From positions 1-64,000 of the forward strand of contig BQMF02000798.1 in the NCBI GenBank assembly GCA_027922465.2: a stretch of 64,000 bases of DNA. Direction: 5' to 3'. Shown here in pieces: positions 50,990-62,919 of the stretch. Under the pieces are notes generated by a model. The model ran no database searches, was not told the DNA's origin, and saw nothing but the letters and a program-made list of their open reading frames with translations. Numbering within the stretch: the first letter of the stretch is position 1; each line of letters begins with the position of its first letter. The stretch is from Turritopsis dohrnii (lineage: Eukaryota > Cnidaria > Hydrozoa > Anthoathecata > Oceaniidae). The translations under genes were made by a program, and so were the position numbers.

Positions 50990-52278
50990 AGAGAGCGTTA
51001 GAGATGCGAAGAAAAATTTTCAGCCGATGGTATCCGTTTAAGCTCTATTACGGAAAATATTTCAAAATAACATTATTTTTAAATTAAACAAGAAATGCTT
51101 TGCATATTTACAAATCGCGTTATTATTTACAAGTCTTCTTGACTTGAAGATCAACATAAAAAAATAATATTAAAGGATGATGCGTATGCACGTAACTTAT
51201 TCTAATGTTACTCTGAACATTCTGAATTTCTGAATTCGATATCTTGATGCCAATCTTCCTGACAAACTTCCAAAATCACAACCGCGAAAAGGAAAACATA
51301 GATTTGATGATGCAAAATGCACCCATACCGAAATCAACATAACTGAAATCAGATATTTGTGCTTTAGTTTGATTATAAGTTATAAATTATAAGGTATAAG
51401 TTACCAGTTATTTGACAATATGGCATGTACCATGTTTTGTATTTACAAACATTCTTGACCTGAATTGATATATTCAAGACCAGTATTATATCAAAACTCT
51501 TTATACAAAATTCGAAAAAAGATTGAATTATTTATGACATTAATCTAATATCATATACACTCCACGGCATTGTGAAACTTTGTATACATATGAACTAATG
51601 GTGTAATGTATATAATGACGTAAAATTCATCTGAAAGACCTAAAGCATTATTTCTTTGGGGACGAATAATATTAATATTAAAATAATATTAATTCTGATC
51701 TTTCAGATATAAGAGTGATTATGAATTACGTAAATCAAATGCTTTAAACATTTGATATATGTATGTATAGATCTCCCTAATTCCTACATTGTAAAGATAA
51801 AAAGTTAACGATCACGAACAATACATGATCGAAACTTACACAAATCTGCACCATGAATATATAACTGAAAGCAGAAATATGTGTTAAATGCAGATTGTGC
51901 AATGTTTTGAATTTGTAGTTGCCATGGTGCATGGTGAGAAGGAAGGCTGTTCGTAGTAATTAGTAAAAGTTAAAAACTAATATCATCGATAAAAGGTTAA
52001 TTAAAACAAAAAGTATAAATTATACTGCGGGCTAACCAAATCAAATGATGGCATACAAATTCATTTAAATAGCTAGAGAAACATCAAATATAAGTGATGC
52101 AGTAGACAGACAATCTCGATGTTGGAGCTGAGAAGGACATTGAGCTGAGCTGTGTTAATCCAGGTGGGATTAAAAAGCAATACAACCCACGCGTGTACAA
52201 AACAAACACTCAGACATTTATAAAAGAAAACAAAAGCAAGAATAAAAATATAACAAAAGCTTATCTCTTTCACTCTGT
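50990..52278. other. Spacer, no gene seen
   Basis: AT-rich sequence without supported features. Confidence 0.4.
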
Positions 52279-52541
52279 TCACAAAATATTGAGAACTTCT
52301 TTACGATCTTTTTCATCTTTAATTTCTTTTAAATCCAAGAAACTTTGAAATCTAAAGTGGGTTACTGCGCTGGCACCTCGAAGACGTGCACGGTACGAAT
52401 TTTTCGCTTCATGTGTTGATTTCATGTAAACGTATGCACGAAGTATACATTTTTTGGCTTCACGACGACGACGATCGGTTTGCATTCCAAATACCTCGCG
52501 TATCCGCGATTTGAACAAAAAAGATTTTGCACGGAGATAAA
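52279..52541 (-). CDS. Exon of an unknown basic protein
   Basis: A minus-strand frame of about 85 codons with strongly coding character: YLRAKSFLFKSRIREVFGMQ, then DRRRREAKKCILRAYVYM, then RARLRGASAVTHFRFQSF, and an acidic-basic tail ending in a stop at 52279. No ATG begins it; a splice acceptor-like AAAG lies at about 52542-52546, immediately beside the end of a Harbinger-like element. The family is not recognised. It may be the last exon of a host gene. Confidence 0.4.
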
Positions 52542-52775
52542 CTTTAACGCCTGGTTTTCACTGATCGTCTAAACGCTTAAAACGCAGCGATCAAGCCTTA
52601 AAACACATTTTTTTCTATTTTGTAGTGAAACAACCTAAAACAATCATTGATCTTATGGCTTAAAACAGTGATTTAACCAAGAAAACAAATTTCAAAAATC
52701 ATTGATCTAAACTGTTTTAATACAGATATCAAAAAACATCATAATAAAAATGGTGGTCCTCAGCAAGTAGCAAAA

Positions 52776-52853
52776 AGCTTCAACCGTGAATACTTTTTGA
52801 GAATGTCACCAGACCAGTGTGGGGATTTGCAACGAATTCAATCGAGGATGTAG
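52776..52853 (+). pseudogene. Harbinger transposase fragment
   Basis: Reads SFNREYFLRMSPDQCGDLQR followed by a stop. The YFLRMSPDQ motif is characteristic of the N-terminal part of PIF/Harbinger nucleases. The catalytic part is not found. Confidence 0.6.
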
Positions 52854-53397
52854 CATTAGGAGGGGCTTGCGGGCTTGATATTTGTGTTTGTAACATTGAT
52901 ATTGCGTAGTTCAAACTAAAAAATGAAAAAGTTGAATCTGGAAAAAAAAAACTATTTGGAAAATTGTGGAATATTAAATGTTAATTACCTTCGCAGTTGC
53001 AAAATCTATCACCCCCGGTTTTCATCAAATCCTTACAAGTTTGTAAACACGAGAAACATGCGACCTAAGTCACTTTATAGGATTATATCTTGCAATCTAT
53101 TTTACTTTTTTGAAAAATTATTTTGCCTTTTCAACGATCAAAGATTGAGCTGTTTTGTTCTTTTCTATAAAAAGCTCGTTTTTTTCATCTTCATTTTTCT
53201 TCTTCCATTTTCATTATTCTTCCAAATATTTTTATATCATGAAAAAGTGCTTTTTAAGCTTGACACAGCGCAAAAAGAATTTTTAAAATATCTCATAACC
53301 TTCAAATTTGCCAAGCATTTATAAAAACTGTGCAAGTTCATTTGAAACGTACTTTAATTGAAAAAATCTTGAACTTATTTGAAATAATCAATGTATA

Positions 53398-56300
53398 CTA
53401 GCCGCCAAGGCTAGACTTCCTTTGCTGCTGGCTTTATCGCTAAATAAAGCTCGATTAAGATAGATTAAAAGAAATCGATTAAAAGAAATTAAGACAACTA
53501 TTAAGACAAAAGCAAAAAATATTTTGTTTCATGATACTCTTTTCTTACCTATCGGTTTTTAAACATTTTGATTGCTCGAAAAAAAGTTCACCCGTCTCAG
53601 ACAGTCAGGCAAGCGTTAGGATACACTGGCAAACCGCACAAGCTGCCACGTTCTGCCACTGCTGCTTTTTGTCCAAAATGTTTAATCAGTTAGTTTCTTT
53701 GTATTTAGCTGATGTATTGTTTTCAAAGCAAGTCAACGTGGAATATAAAACTAACAATAATAATAAAAACAAAACGTTATTCCTATTAGTTCATCAGCCA
53801 AAAAAAGTCACGTTCGATTGGGGTTGCAATGTATTTGCTTCGAACTCACGTCGCACACAAGAAAAGAAATAATTTCGCTCACAACTCAATCTACCATTTT
53901 GCGTGACTTACAAACAAACAAACAAACAAACGGAAAATCGGCTATTAATATATAGACTAGCCGCCAAGGCGGCGTCACTCCCCGCCCATGTTCAGCCTGC
54001 GTTGACTTCACGAAAAATAAAATTAAGGAATTGACAGCCGAAAGTGTTCCCATGTTGTAGAGCTCGAAAAACTGATCGGAAAAATGTATGGGATCCTTCC
54101 GCTACGATCAACCGTTACAGAGATATCATCGTTCAAATATTTTGATGACGTCACAGACCCGTCTCCCAAAAAAAATTAGACTCAAATTTTTCGTCACCCC
54201 ATCGCCTGTATCGCGCACCCCAAAAAACGTCAGTTATCCCTATTGGTTATCGAAAAAATTTTCCCTAAACGTCGCGTTCGATTTTGGTCTCAATACAATG
54301 GTTTCACACTGACGTCGCGCACATGAAGAGAAATAATTTATGTGTGATCTTACATTGCTGACTTCCTGATTTCTTTCGCAGTTCATATCTACCATTTTGC
54401 GTGACAGACAAACAAACAGACAGACAGACAGACAGAGAATCGGATATTAATATATAGACTAGCCGCCAAGGCGGCGTCGCTCGCTGCCCATATGTTCAGC
54501 CTGCGTTGACTTCACGAAAAATAGAATTAAGGAATTGGCAACTAAAAGTGTGCCCATGTTGTAGAGCTCGAAAAAATGATCAAAAAAATGTATGGGATCG
54601 TTCCCCTACGATCAACCGTTACAGAGATATCATCGTTCAAAGATTTTGATGACGTCACAAGCCCATCCCTCCGAAAAAATTCGGCCCAAATTTTTCGTCA
54701 CCCCATCGCCTGTATCGCGGACCCCAAAAAACGTCAGTTATCCCTATTGGTTATCGAGATAATTTTCCCTAACCATCGCATTCGATTAGGGTCTCAATAC
54801 AATGGTTTCACACTGACGTCGCACAAGATAAAATCAAATAATTACTCTCACAATTCAATCTACCATTTTGCGTGACAGACAAACAGACAGACAGAGAATC
54901 GGCTATTAATATATAGACTAGCCGCCAAGGCGGCGTCGCTCGCCGCCCATGTCCACCTGCTCTGTATCACTGTATCAATAAACGTCAAATTTCCTTATAA
55001 ACGGCTTGTACAACTTGTGTTCAACCAGAAGCAGATTCGAAGTCACAACCTCTGGTAAAACCAATCTTTTACCAGGGTAACAATACACTCAAAACGTATA
55101 GATAGAAAACTTCAAATTTTTATTAGCTTTTGTTTTAAAAAAGTTACGCGCTCTAACATGGATGCTATCAAACGTAAGGGGGAAATGGTTTCTCTTCTTA
55201 AAAAGATCACACAGGAGGAGAGAAAAAAAGGCACGTGCTAAATGAATAAAGTGAATAAAAAAAAAACGTTCGATCTGAAGCGCATAACAATTAAAAAACG
55301 AAATTAAATTATTAAAAGAAAAGCAAAACAATATTTTGTTTCATGATACTCTTTTTTTACCTATCGGTTTTAAACGTTTTGATTGCTCGAAAAAAAAGTT
55401 TACCCTTCTCAGACAGTCAGGCAAGGATACATTAGGATACACTGGCAAACATGCTGCCACATTCTGCCACTGCTGCTTTTTGTCCAAACTGTTTAATCAG
55501 TTAGTTTCTTTGTATTTAGTTGATGTATTGTTTTCAAAGCCAACGTAGTCAACGTAGTCCTTGGAATATAAAACTAACAATAATAATAAAAACAAAACGT
55601 TGGTCCTATTAGTTCATCAGCCAAAAAAAGTCACGTTCGATTGGGGTTGCAATGTATTTGCTTCAACTCACGTCGCACACAAAAAAGAAATAATTTCGCT
55701 CACAACTCAATCTACCATTTTGCGTGACTTACAAACAAACAAACAGACAGGCAGACAGAGAATCGGCTATTAATATATAGACTAGCCGCCAAGGCCGCGT
55801 CGCTCGCCGCCCATGTCCACCTTCAGTCTGCGTTGGGTTCACGAAAAATAAAATTAAGGATTTAGCAATAATAAGTGTGCCCATGTTGTAGAGCTCGAAA
55901 AACTGATCAAAAAAATGTATGGGATCGTTTTGCTACGACCAACCGTTACGGAGATATTGTTGATCAAAATTTTGATGACGTCATAGACCCGACCCCCCAA
56001 AAAAGTAGACCCAAATTTTTCGTCACTCTATCGTCTGTATCGCCGACTCCAAAAAACGTCAGTTATCCCTATTGGTTACCGAGATAAATTTCCCTAAACG
56101 TCGCATTCGATTAGAGTCTCAATACAATGGTTTCACAACGTCGTACAAAATAAAATGAAATAATCACTCTCACAACTCAATCTACCATTTTGCGTGACTT
56201 ACAAACAAACAAACGCACAAACAAACAAACAAACAAACAAACAGAGAATCGGCTATTAATATATAGACTAGCCGCCAAGGCGGCGTCGCTCGCCGCCCAT

Positions 56301-57317
56301 GTTCAGCATGCGTTGACTTCACGAAAAATAAAATTAAGGAATTGGCAACCGAAAGTGTTACCATGTTGTAGAGCTCGAAAAAATGATCAAAAAAATGTAT
56401 GGGATCGTTCCCCTACGATCAACCGTTACAGAGATATCATCGTTCAAAGATTTTGATGACGTCACAGACCCCTCCCAAAAAAGTTAGACCCAAATTTTTT
56501 GTCACCCCATCGCCTGTATCGCGGACCCGAAAAAACGTCAGTTATCCTGGCGACAGATTCGAAATCAAATATCAAATATCAGTTTAAACAATGGTTCCAA
56601 AAAACCCCAAATTTCATGTGTTATTTATTTGCACTCAAAACGTAGAGAGAAAAAAACTTTTTATTAGCTTTTGTTTTAAAAACGTTACGCGCTCTAACAT
56701 GGGTGCTATCAAACAGGGGGAAAATGGTTTCTCTTCTTAAAAAGTTCACACGGAGGAGAGAAAAAAGGCACGTGCTAAATGAATAAATAGAATAAAAAAA
56801 CGTTCGATTAGAACGCTTAACAATTAAAAGAACAAATTAAATTATTAAAAGAAAAGCAAAAAAAAAATTAAAACATTTTCTTTTGATATGATACTCTTTT
56901 TTTACCTATCGGTTTTTAAACATTTTGATTGCTCAAAAAAAAAGTCCACCCGTCTCAGACAGTCAGGCAAGAGTTAGTGGCAAACCGAACATATGCTGCC
57001 ACGTTCTGCCACTGCTGCTTTTTGTCCAAAATATTTAATCAGTTAGTGACTTTGTATTTAGTTGATGTACTGTTTTCAAAGCCAAGTCAATAATGTGGAA
57101 TATAAAACTAACAATAATGATAAAAACAAAACGTTATTCCTATTAGTTCATCAGCCAAAAAAAGTCACGTTCGATTGGGGTTGCAATGTATTTGCTTCGA
57201 ACTCACGTCGCACACAAAAAAAGAAATAATTTCGCTCACAACTCAATCTACCATTTTGCGTGACTTACAAACAAACAAACAAACAAACAGACAGAGAATC
57301 GGCTATTAATATATAGA
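53398..57317 (-). mobile_element. Head-to-tail array of six non-autonomous Helitrons
   Basis: On the minus strand each unit starts TCTATATATTAATAGCCGATT and ends CCGCCTTGGCGGCTAG, the hairpin and CTAG of a Helitron 3' end (the leftmost unit has a damaged hairpin). Units: 53398-53956, 53957-54458, 54459-54917, 54918-55781, 55782-56267 and 56268-57317. The outer borders are A/TC on the right and CTAG/T on the left, as Helitrons require. Two body types occur: one with a stretch similar to 10264-10630 and one with GTCAGGCAAG and TTTAATCAGTTAGT; the units of 864 and 1050 bp are composites. Short CAAA and CAGA microsatellites lie near each 5' end. No Rep/helicase is encoded. Confidence 0.8.
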
Positions 57318-57425
57318 TTATATTATATTATATTATATATCATATATTATATATTAATATATATCAATATATATTAATATATATTACATATTAATATATA
57401 TAGATAGTAAATAATAAATAAATAA
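57318..57425. repeat. TATA/ATATTA simple repeat
   Basis: About 100 bases of alternating AT with TATATTAATATATATCAAT units, directly beside the Helitron 5' end, so probably grown from it. Confidence 0.8.
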
Positions 57426-58020
57426 ATAAAGCAAAAGTAAAAAACTGATAAAAAAGCGGAAAGTCCCTAGGGTAATAAATATAATAAATTAATGAATAGG
57501 TAATTATGACAATCGTTTGATAGACGTTTGTGCGTGATATTTTCATCAAAACAACTTATACGCACGATGTTTTAGTATTCATAAATTATCTACGATGTGT
57601 GTATCTAACCTCCTGAAAACAAAAGTTTAGACATAAGAGTTAGCTTTATTTATGATGGCGATCATTAAAATTTGAAAGGTCACCGAAGCATTCAGCCGTG
57701 TTTGTACATGAATGTAGTGAACAAACTATACAACCAGCACGAATACCTTTTATCCATTGTTGGTCCTAAATTACTCATCTTCGCGAACCAATATCACAAA
57801 TTTTCATTATTCGAATGTTTCTGTCTCCTAGGAATTGACGTAACTCTTCAAACAATTAAAATGTTTTAAGTGTTAAGACAAAAATATCAAAACATTTTGA
57901 TATTTTATTTTAAGGCTTAAAACATATTTTAAGCCAACTGTTCATTTTGTGTTCTCACATGAGCAACAAATATCTTAAAACAGCTAAGTTTCTTATTTGT
58001 TTTAAGCCTTGAAACTGTTT
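57426..58020. other. Right interior of the Harbinger-like element
   Basis: AT-rich; around 57900-58040 several AAGGCTTAAAAC and GTTTTAAGCC repeats lead into the terminal inverted repeat. No intact ORF is seen. Confidence 0.45.
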
Positions 58021-58210
58021 TAAGGCTTAACATCGCTGCGTTTTAAGCGTTAAAACGATCAGTGAAAACCAGGCTTAAGTGATAATGTATATTAAAAGAG
58101 AGTTTATCTTTGTGTTTTAAACAGACAAAAATAAGTTTGGGAAAACTCATTAATTTATTAATGATCAATTAAGACGTTCAACAATAAGATCAATCATATA
58201 ATTTTTTTTA

Positions 58211-58585
58211 AGCCTGCTTCAGACCCGATGTCCCGGAATAGGTCCTACCCACGAAGGAGTAAGAGTCACAGCCCCAGTCAGACAATGTAACCTCCAGGGG
58301 GGAGCTGCGGAGTCATGACATATACAGTGACACTCGTACTACACGGGAGAACTTGAGTTCTCGCAGGTGTAGAACCTCGTGAGAGCCACAGCACGCCGCA
58401 ATGTCTGAAATATCTACCCACACTCTTGTATCAGAGCTGTGGTACCCAGTTTCCCTCACATAGCATGGGTTGACCCGGGCGAAGGAACATTCACTTGCCA
58501 AGCAAATCGTAGTGACGCACTGGGTATCGAACCTGGACCTCCCAGTCGGATGGCAAGTACGATGACCACTATACCACTACGCCTA
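58211..58585 (-). mobile_element. tRNA-derived SINE
   Basis: On the minus strand the head (58585-58516) reads GGCGTAGTGGTATAGTGGTC (A box) and later GGTTCGATACC (B box), followed by about 300 bases of a GC-rich body. It stands out from the AT-rich surroundings. Open frames across it are not genes. Confidence 0.75.
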
Positions 58586-60561
58586 AAAAATCGCACAAAT
58601 AAACACAAATTGCATATTTTACTACCATTTCGATAAGACGAGCATGATCATAATTTTCATTTCTTGCCATCCTAGCGTGTAGTTTAACCAGCGATTTTAA
58701 CTCCTGTTTGAACTTTATTTTAATATAACAGGAATAAAGCAAATGATGTTGCGATTTTGACAACTTCACAACCTGTTGTTTTGTTTGACCAGATTACATA
58801 AAACATTTGCCAAAGACGAGTCACAGATAAGTGTAAAGTATTTGTTTCGTCTACACTCGTCTGGGATACACTCGTTTGCTGCCTGCAAACACTTGTTTGG
58901 GACTCATCTGCAAGTTTGTCTGTTGTTATATGAAATCTTCCAAACTCTATACTTTTTCTCCTTAGTAAGTTAACAATTTAAGAGCGATTTGCGCGTTATA
59001 TTTCATATTTTATACACTAGTTGATACAATATCCCAAATATTTACCTCGATGTAAAGTTCAGAGGCCTTTTCTCCTTTTTAAAAAGCCAATTTAGAAATA
59101 ACTTACATGGTTATTGAAACTTTATACCATGTTTGCCTAATTTGGTACGCATAATATTTAGTGCAAATCAGACATTTTAAGTGCTTTTTCTTTCTTTCTC
59201 TGTTTTTTGAACATTCATTTTTTTGCATTTCCTCTATTCGATATCCTCTTACGTCATTTGCAAGTATGTTTCGTGTTTTGAAAATTTCATTTGACGGATT
59301 TACAATTATATTTAGTACACTGGTTGCGTCGGTGAATCGAATGTTCATTGCACTTAACTATACATGAAAATGAACAACTATATTCATTGCCTTCGCTAGA
59401 CAGAACACTGTTGTGCCCCAACTTGAAATACTTGCAATAGTTTGTAATAGACTTTGCCCCCAATTTGTAATAACGGCCCTAATTTGTTATACAATCTTGC
59501 CCTAAATTGTAATAAAAAAGTTGCCTCGATTTTCATTTTTGCATTTTGTTGCTTGCGTTCAGGCGCTAATAATAATTGGGTTATAGTCTCAGGAAAGAAA
59601 ATTATTTTTCCTGGAATTAAGGGTCCTAGTCATATTCAAACAAAGCAATTGACTTTTCAAGAATTTGACTAAACCAATAATGACTACAGTATCACCTGTA
59701 ATTAAGGGACACCGTTCGGGAAAAGGATTTTGTCCGCTAATTGTAGGTGTACGCTTTTTGGAACTTCGGTCTTTTGTCTATTTTTGTCTTTTGTCTATTT
59801 TTCGAAAATTTTGAAAACTTTCGAAAACTTATTCATGTATTGGAGGGACGAGACTGGCTTTGGGATAACTTTAGGGAAAAGGAAGTATGAAGCTGCATTC
59901 TTAATTAACCAAATAAACAACAACAACAATAATAAATCAATGAAATTGAATTTAATGTTTATAAACAAAAAACACGCAAATGGACTGTTTATTTAAAAAA
60001 GTCTTTGATCGATTTTTGTTTTCTGCTGTTTACTTTGATTAGCTCTAACTTTTCTTTCAGCAAATCAAGTGAGCTTCTTTCTGCCTTGTTGAGATCTTTG
60101 ATCTACTCTTCTTCTTTGCTTACTGCCTATTGCTGGACATGTTCCAGAAAATATATCAAAAACTTTTTTCCATGTTCATCACCATCCCCAATGCAGCCAT
60201 TGAATTGGAGGTGGTTGGCAAAAGGGTAAATCGTGGGGGTGGGTATAGACTGAAAATTCCAGTTATTTACCTTTATTTTGGTCCAGAAAAACTGGTAAAA
60301 TGGCTTGAAAAGAAAATTTTAGCAGTTAAGGATGAGCTAATGAAGCAAACCATTAAATGTTTAGAATAAAGAAAATAATTAAAGAAAATGTTTTTTGTAT
60401 TTTTTGTGTTTGTCCGCTTATCAATCTGTGTGTAATTAGTTCGCAGTTATTTGCGCCCTCTTTAACGCCCTTTTTTATTATCTTTTATCTTAACTTTTTC
60501 GGTTCAAAATTAGAAATTCTGACTCCTAGCATTAATTCTTGAAGGATAAGTATTCATAATA
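58586..60561. other. Mostly non-coding stretch with weak coding-like segments
   Basis: Degenerate CCCTAATTTGTAATAA-like repeats at about 59410-59520. A minus-strand frame ending with TAA at 59989 reads as a coiled coil (LLKEKLELIKVNSRK) with a C-terminal QKSIKDFF, a match to the PCNA-interacting box, but a stop lies upstream. A plus-strand frame at 60130-60369 (GGGYRLKIPVIYLYFG) is also open. Neither is secure. Confidence 0.3.
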
Positions 60562-61360
60562 CAGTGTGTCCCAGAGAATTTCGGTCTGAGATTTTAACAA
60601 GCTATAACTTTTCACACATATATCAGATTTTAGAGATTTTTACATTATTCGATAGCATTTCGATAGGATTTCAAAAACCTATATGTTAAATAATTTAGTC
60701 CAACACCTTTGTAGTAAAAAGGATTTCTTTAAACTGTCACGGTCATTAACTCCTTAATGGTTAATAAAAGTAAGTTTTCACGTGCGATTATTCTTTTGTT
60801 TATTAAGAACATGTCGTGGTGTTATTGAACACAGTGAGACGGGGGCTTCTACAAAATGTTTTTGACATCATATGAGCAATCTTTAGCTGCTACAAAAAAT
60901 GTTCTCCACTGAGATCCAGAGTCTATCAGAGTTGAGAAGTAAAGTTGTTGACGCAGCAAATAATCTTAGACAAAATCAAAATTTTATTTGCCACTCTTTA
61001 TGACAGCAACAGCAAATCGCTGTGTCCAGAGAAACGGGGGACATGTTGAGACAGCTTAAAGTTTTGTTTTTAATGACTCTTGTGTTTCCCAGTCACTTGA
61101 CTTGTTATTCTTTTTGATAATGACCTTTGATAGCTGTTATTGAAAGATGTGTTAATTAACCATTAAGAAGATAATTGGATTTTTTCATGGCAAAATCCTT
61201 AATTGTTCCCAAACTAAAAGGTTTTGGAGAACAAAATGTATATTTTTAAAATCTATGAATAAAATCCTATCGAATGATGTAAAAATTGCTGAAATCTGAT
61301 ATATGTGTAAAAAGTTATGAGCTGTTAAAATATCAGACCGAAATTCTGTGGGACACACTG
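60562..61360. mobile_element. Non-autonomous mariner-type element (copy 2)
   Basis: CAGTGTGTCCCASAGAATTTCGGTCTGA ends with TA on both sides; inverse copy of 20434-21236. Length differs by only a few bases. No coding capacity. Confidence 0.85.
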
Positions 61361-61394
61361 TATAATAATCTAAAGGCATTATCAGTTTAATTAT

Positions 61395-61547
61395 CATTAT
61401 CAGTTTAATGGATCAGTTTAAATTGTTTTGAATTGTTCTATTTATGACGGTTTTACCCACGGGGACTATATTTCTATTTAATTCGCTATATGTATCACGT
61501 TTTCTTTTATTTCAAACAATTTAAACTGATCCATTAAACTGATAATG
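61395..61547. mobile_element. Foldback element beside the mariner
   Basis: Inverted repeats CATTATCAGTTTAATGGATCAG with TTTAAATTGTTT at both ends. It directly abuts the mariner's TA at 61548. Superfamily unclear. Confidence 0.6.
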
Positions 61548-61747
61548 TACAGTGTGTATCAAAAAGACTTATCCAAGAACTTTCAAAGCTTATTTTTCAG
61601 CGAATAGTTGTGATATGATTTAACTTTTTATATGAAACGAAAGCGCTAGTTGAGATCTATCCGAAAATATAACTTTTTTTCCAAATAAATCTTCAAATCA
61701 AGAGTTATTGAAGAAGAAAAAATTTATCTGCCTCATTAAATCCTTAA

Positions 61748-62731
61748 GGATAGTCCATACCCTCCTAAGCATGATTTCAGTTTTTCCCTGATAATTTGAA
61801 ATGTGTTGATTTTTTCTTATCAAAAGTATATATTTTCTGAATCCTTTTTTAATTATCTGTCTAGCGAGCCAAATTTTGTTTATTAAAAATGAAAAGGATA
61901 GGAATTAGAAGAAAAAAAGTAAAATTTAGAACGCATTGAATTAAAAAGTTCCAACTCCCCTCCATTACACTTTTTTTTCAAACAAATTGCACTTTTGAAA
62001 TCCATGATCATTTGTCGAAAAAAGTTTTTTTTAAAACTCATTACTTCCAAAAATATAAAGCTTTTTGTTCATGACCCTATAAAAACGTTGATTCTTTAAC
62101 TTCAACTCTCCCTCACGGGGCGAATTTTGATTCTTTTCAAAATATGTGGCAAACTTTTTTGCGCAAAGGCCAACTGAACAAAATGAAAAAACCCGCATGG
62201 TTATATCTCGTTCACAAGGGGAGTTGGAACTCTTTAAATGTTGGTCATCAAGCTAAAATTACTTTCAGAGAAAATCACATTTAAAGATTTGTTCTTCTTC
62301 CATTGCTTGTGTAAACAAAATTGAATAGCGATCAAATTCTATTGTGAATGTGAGATGTTGGAATGTATGAAAAGTTAAAAAGGTAGAAAACTATCTCATT
62401 GAATAATGATAGTGTGTATAATTATAAAGAAAACCACCTGGTTTTATTTTTAACGATTATAAAGCAAAATATTGAATACGAAAAGTAAACAAAGCCGAAA
62501 AAGTATGTATGGCGTCATGCATGTGCGTATATTCTCTTTGATAGAAAAATCAAAGTTAATTACTTGTGTAAACAAAGATTTTTTTGCCTTTTAGTTTTTG
62601 CTAATAACTCCATAATTATTTGGAATTTTAAAATTCTGATTGCAGAATCTGTTTTTAAATAAAAAATTGAAAGGAAATATTGAAAAAAAATTTTTTTCAA
62701 AAAAATTCACCTCGGAGGGTATGGACTATCC
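61748..62731. mobile_element. 984-bp TTAA-flanked element nested in the mariner
   Basis: GGATAGTCCATACCCTCC and its perfect complement, flanked by TTAA at 61744-61747 and 62732-62735. GTTCCAACTCCCCT near 61950 and its complement near 62220 form an inner inverted repeat. No ORF is assigned. Target site as for piggyBac or Kolobok. Confidence 0.75.
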
Positions 62732-62919
62732 TTAAAGATCAATTAAATCAAGTTTTAATTACATAATTGCCTGTTGTTTTAGCAAGCGAAACCCTTTGAT
62801 TTAATAACGATATTTTTGGGAGTTAAATTCCCCGAATAACTTGCATAAAAAATGTGTGAAAAAAGATTGTTCAGAGTTAAAAGTGTAGACACACGCAGTG
62901 AAGTGTATGCATATGAAAG

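Larger units (their letters stand above)
52548..58075. mobile_element. 5.5-kb PIF/Harbinger-like element
   Basis: Terminal inverted repeats (C/A)GCCTGGTTTTCACTGATCG, with GCTTAAAACGCAGCGAT just inside, flanked by TAA at 52545-52547 and 58076-58078. A 3-bp TAA duplication fits PIF/Harbinger. A plus-strand relic near 52776-52853 matches the family. Six Helitron units occupy most of the interior. Confidence 0.75.

Noticed and set aside
53531..56587. Several 60-110-aa frames repeated in the 53-57 kb region
   Set aside because: They recur because the Helitron units recur; frames are not conserved among units, so they are not genes.
58313..58636. Two open frames of about 62-65 codons at the SINE
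   Set aside because: They lie across a tRNA-derived SINE on either strand and show no protein-like pattern.
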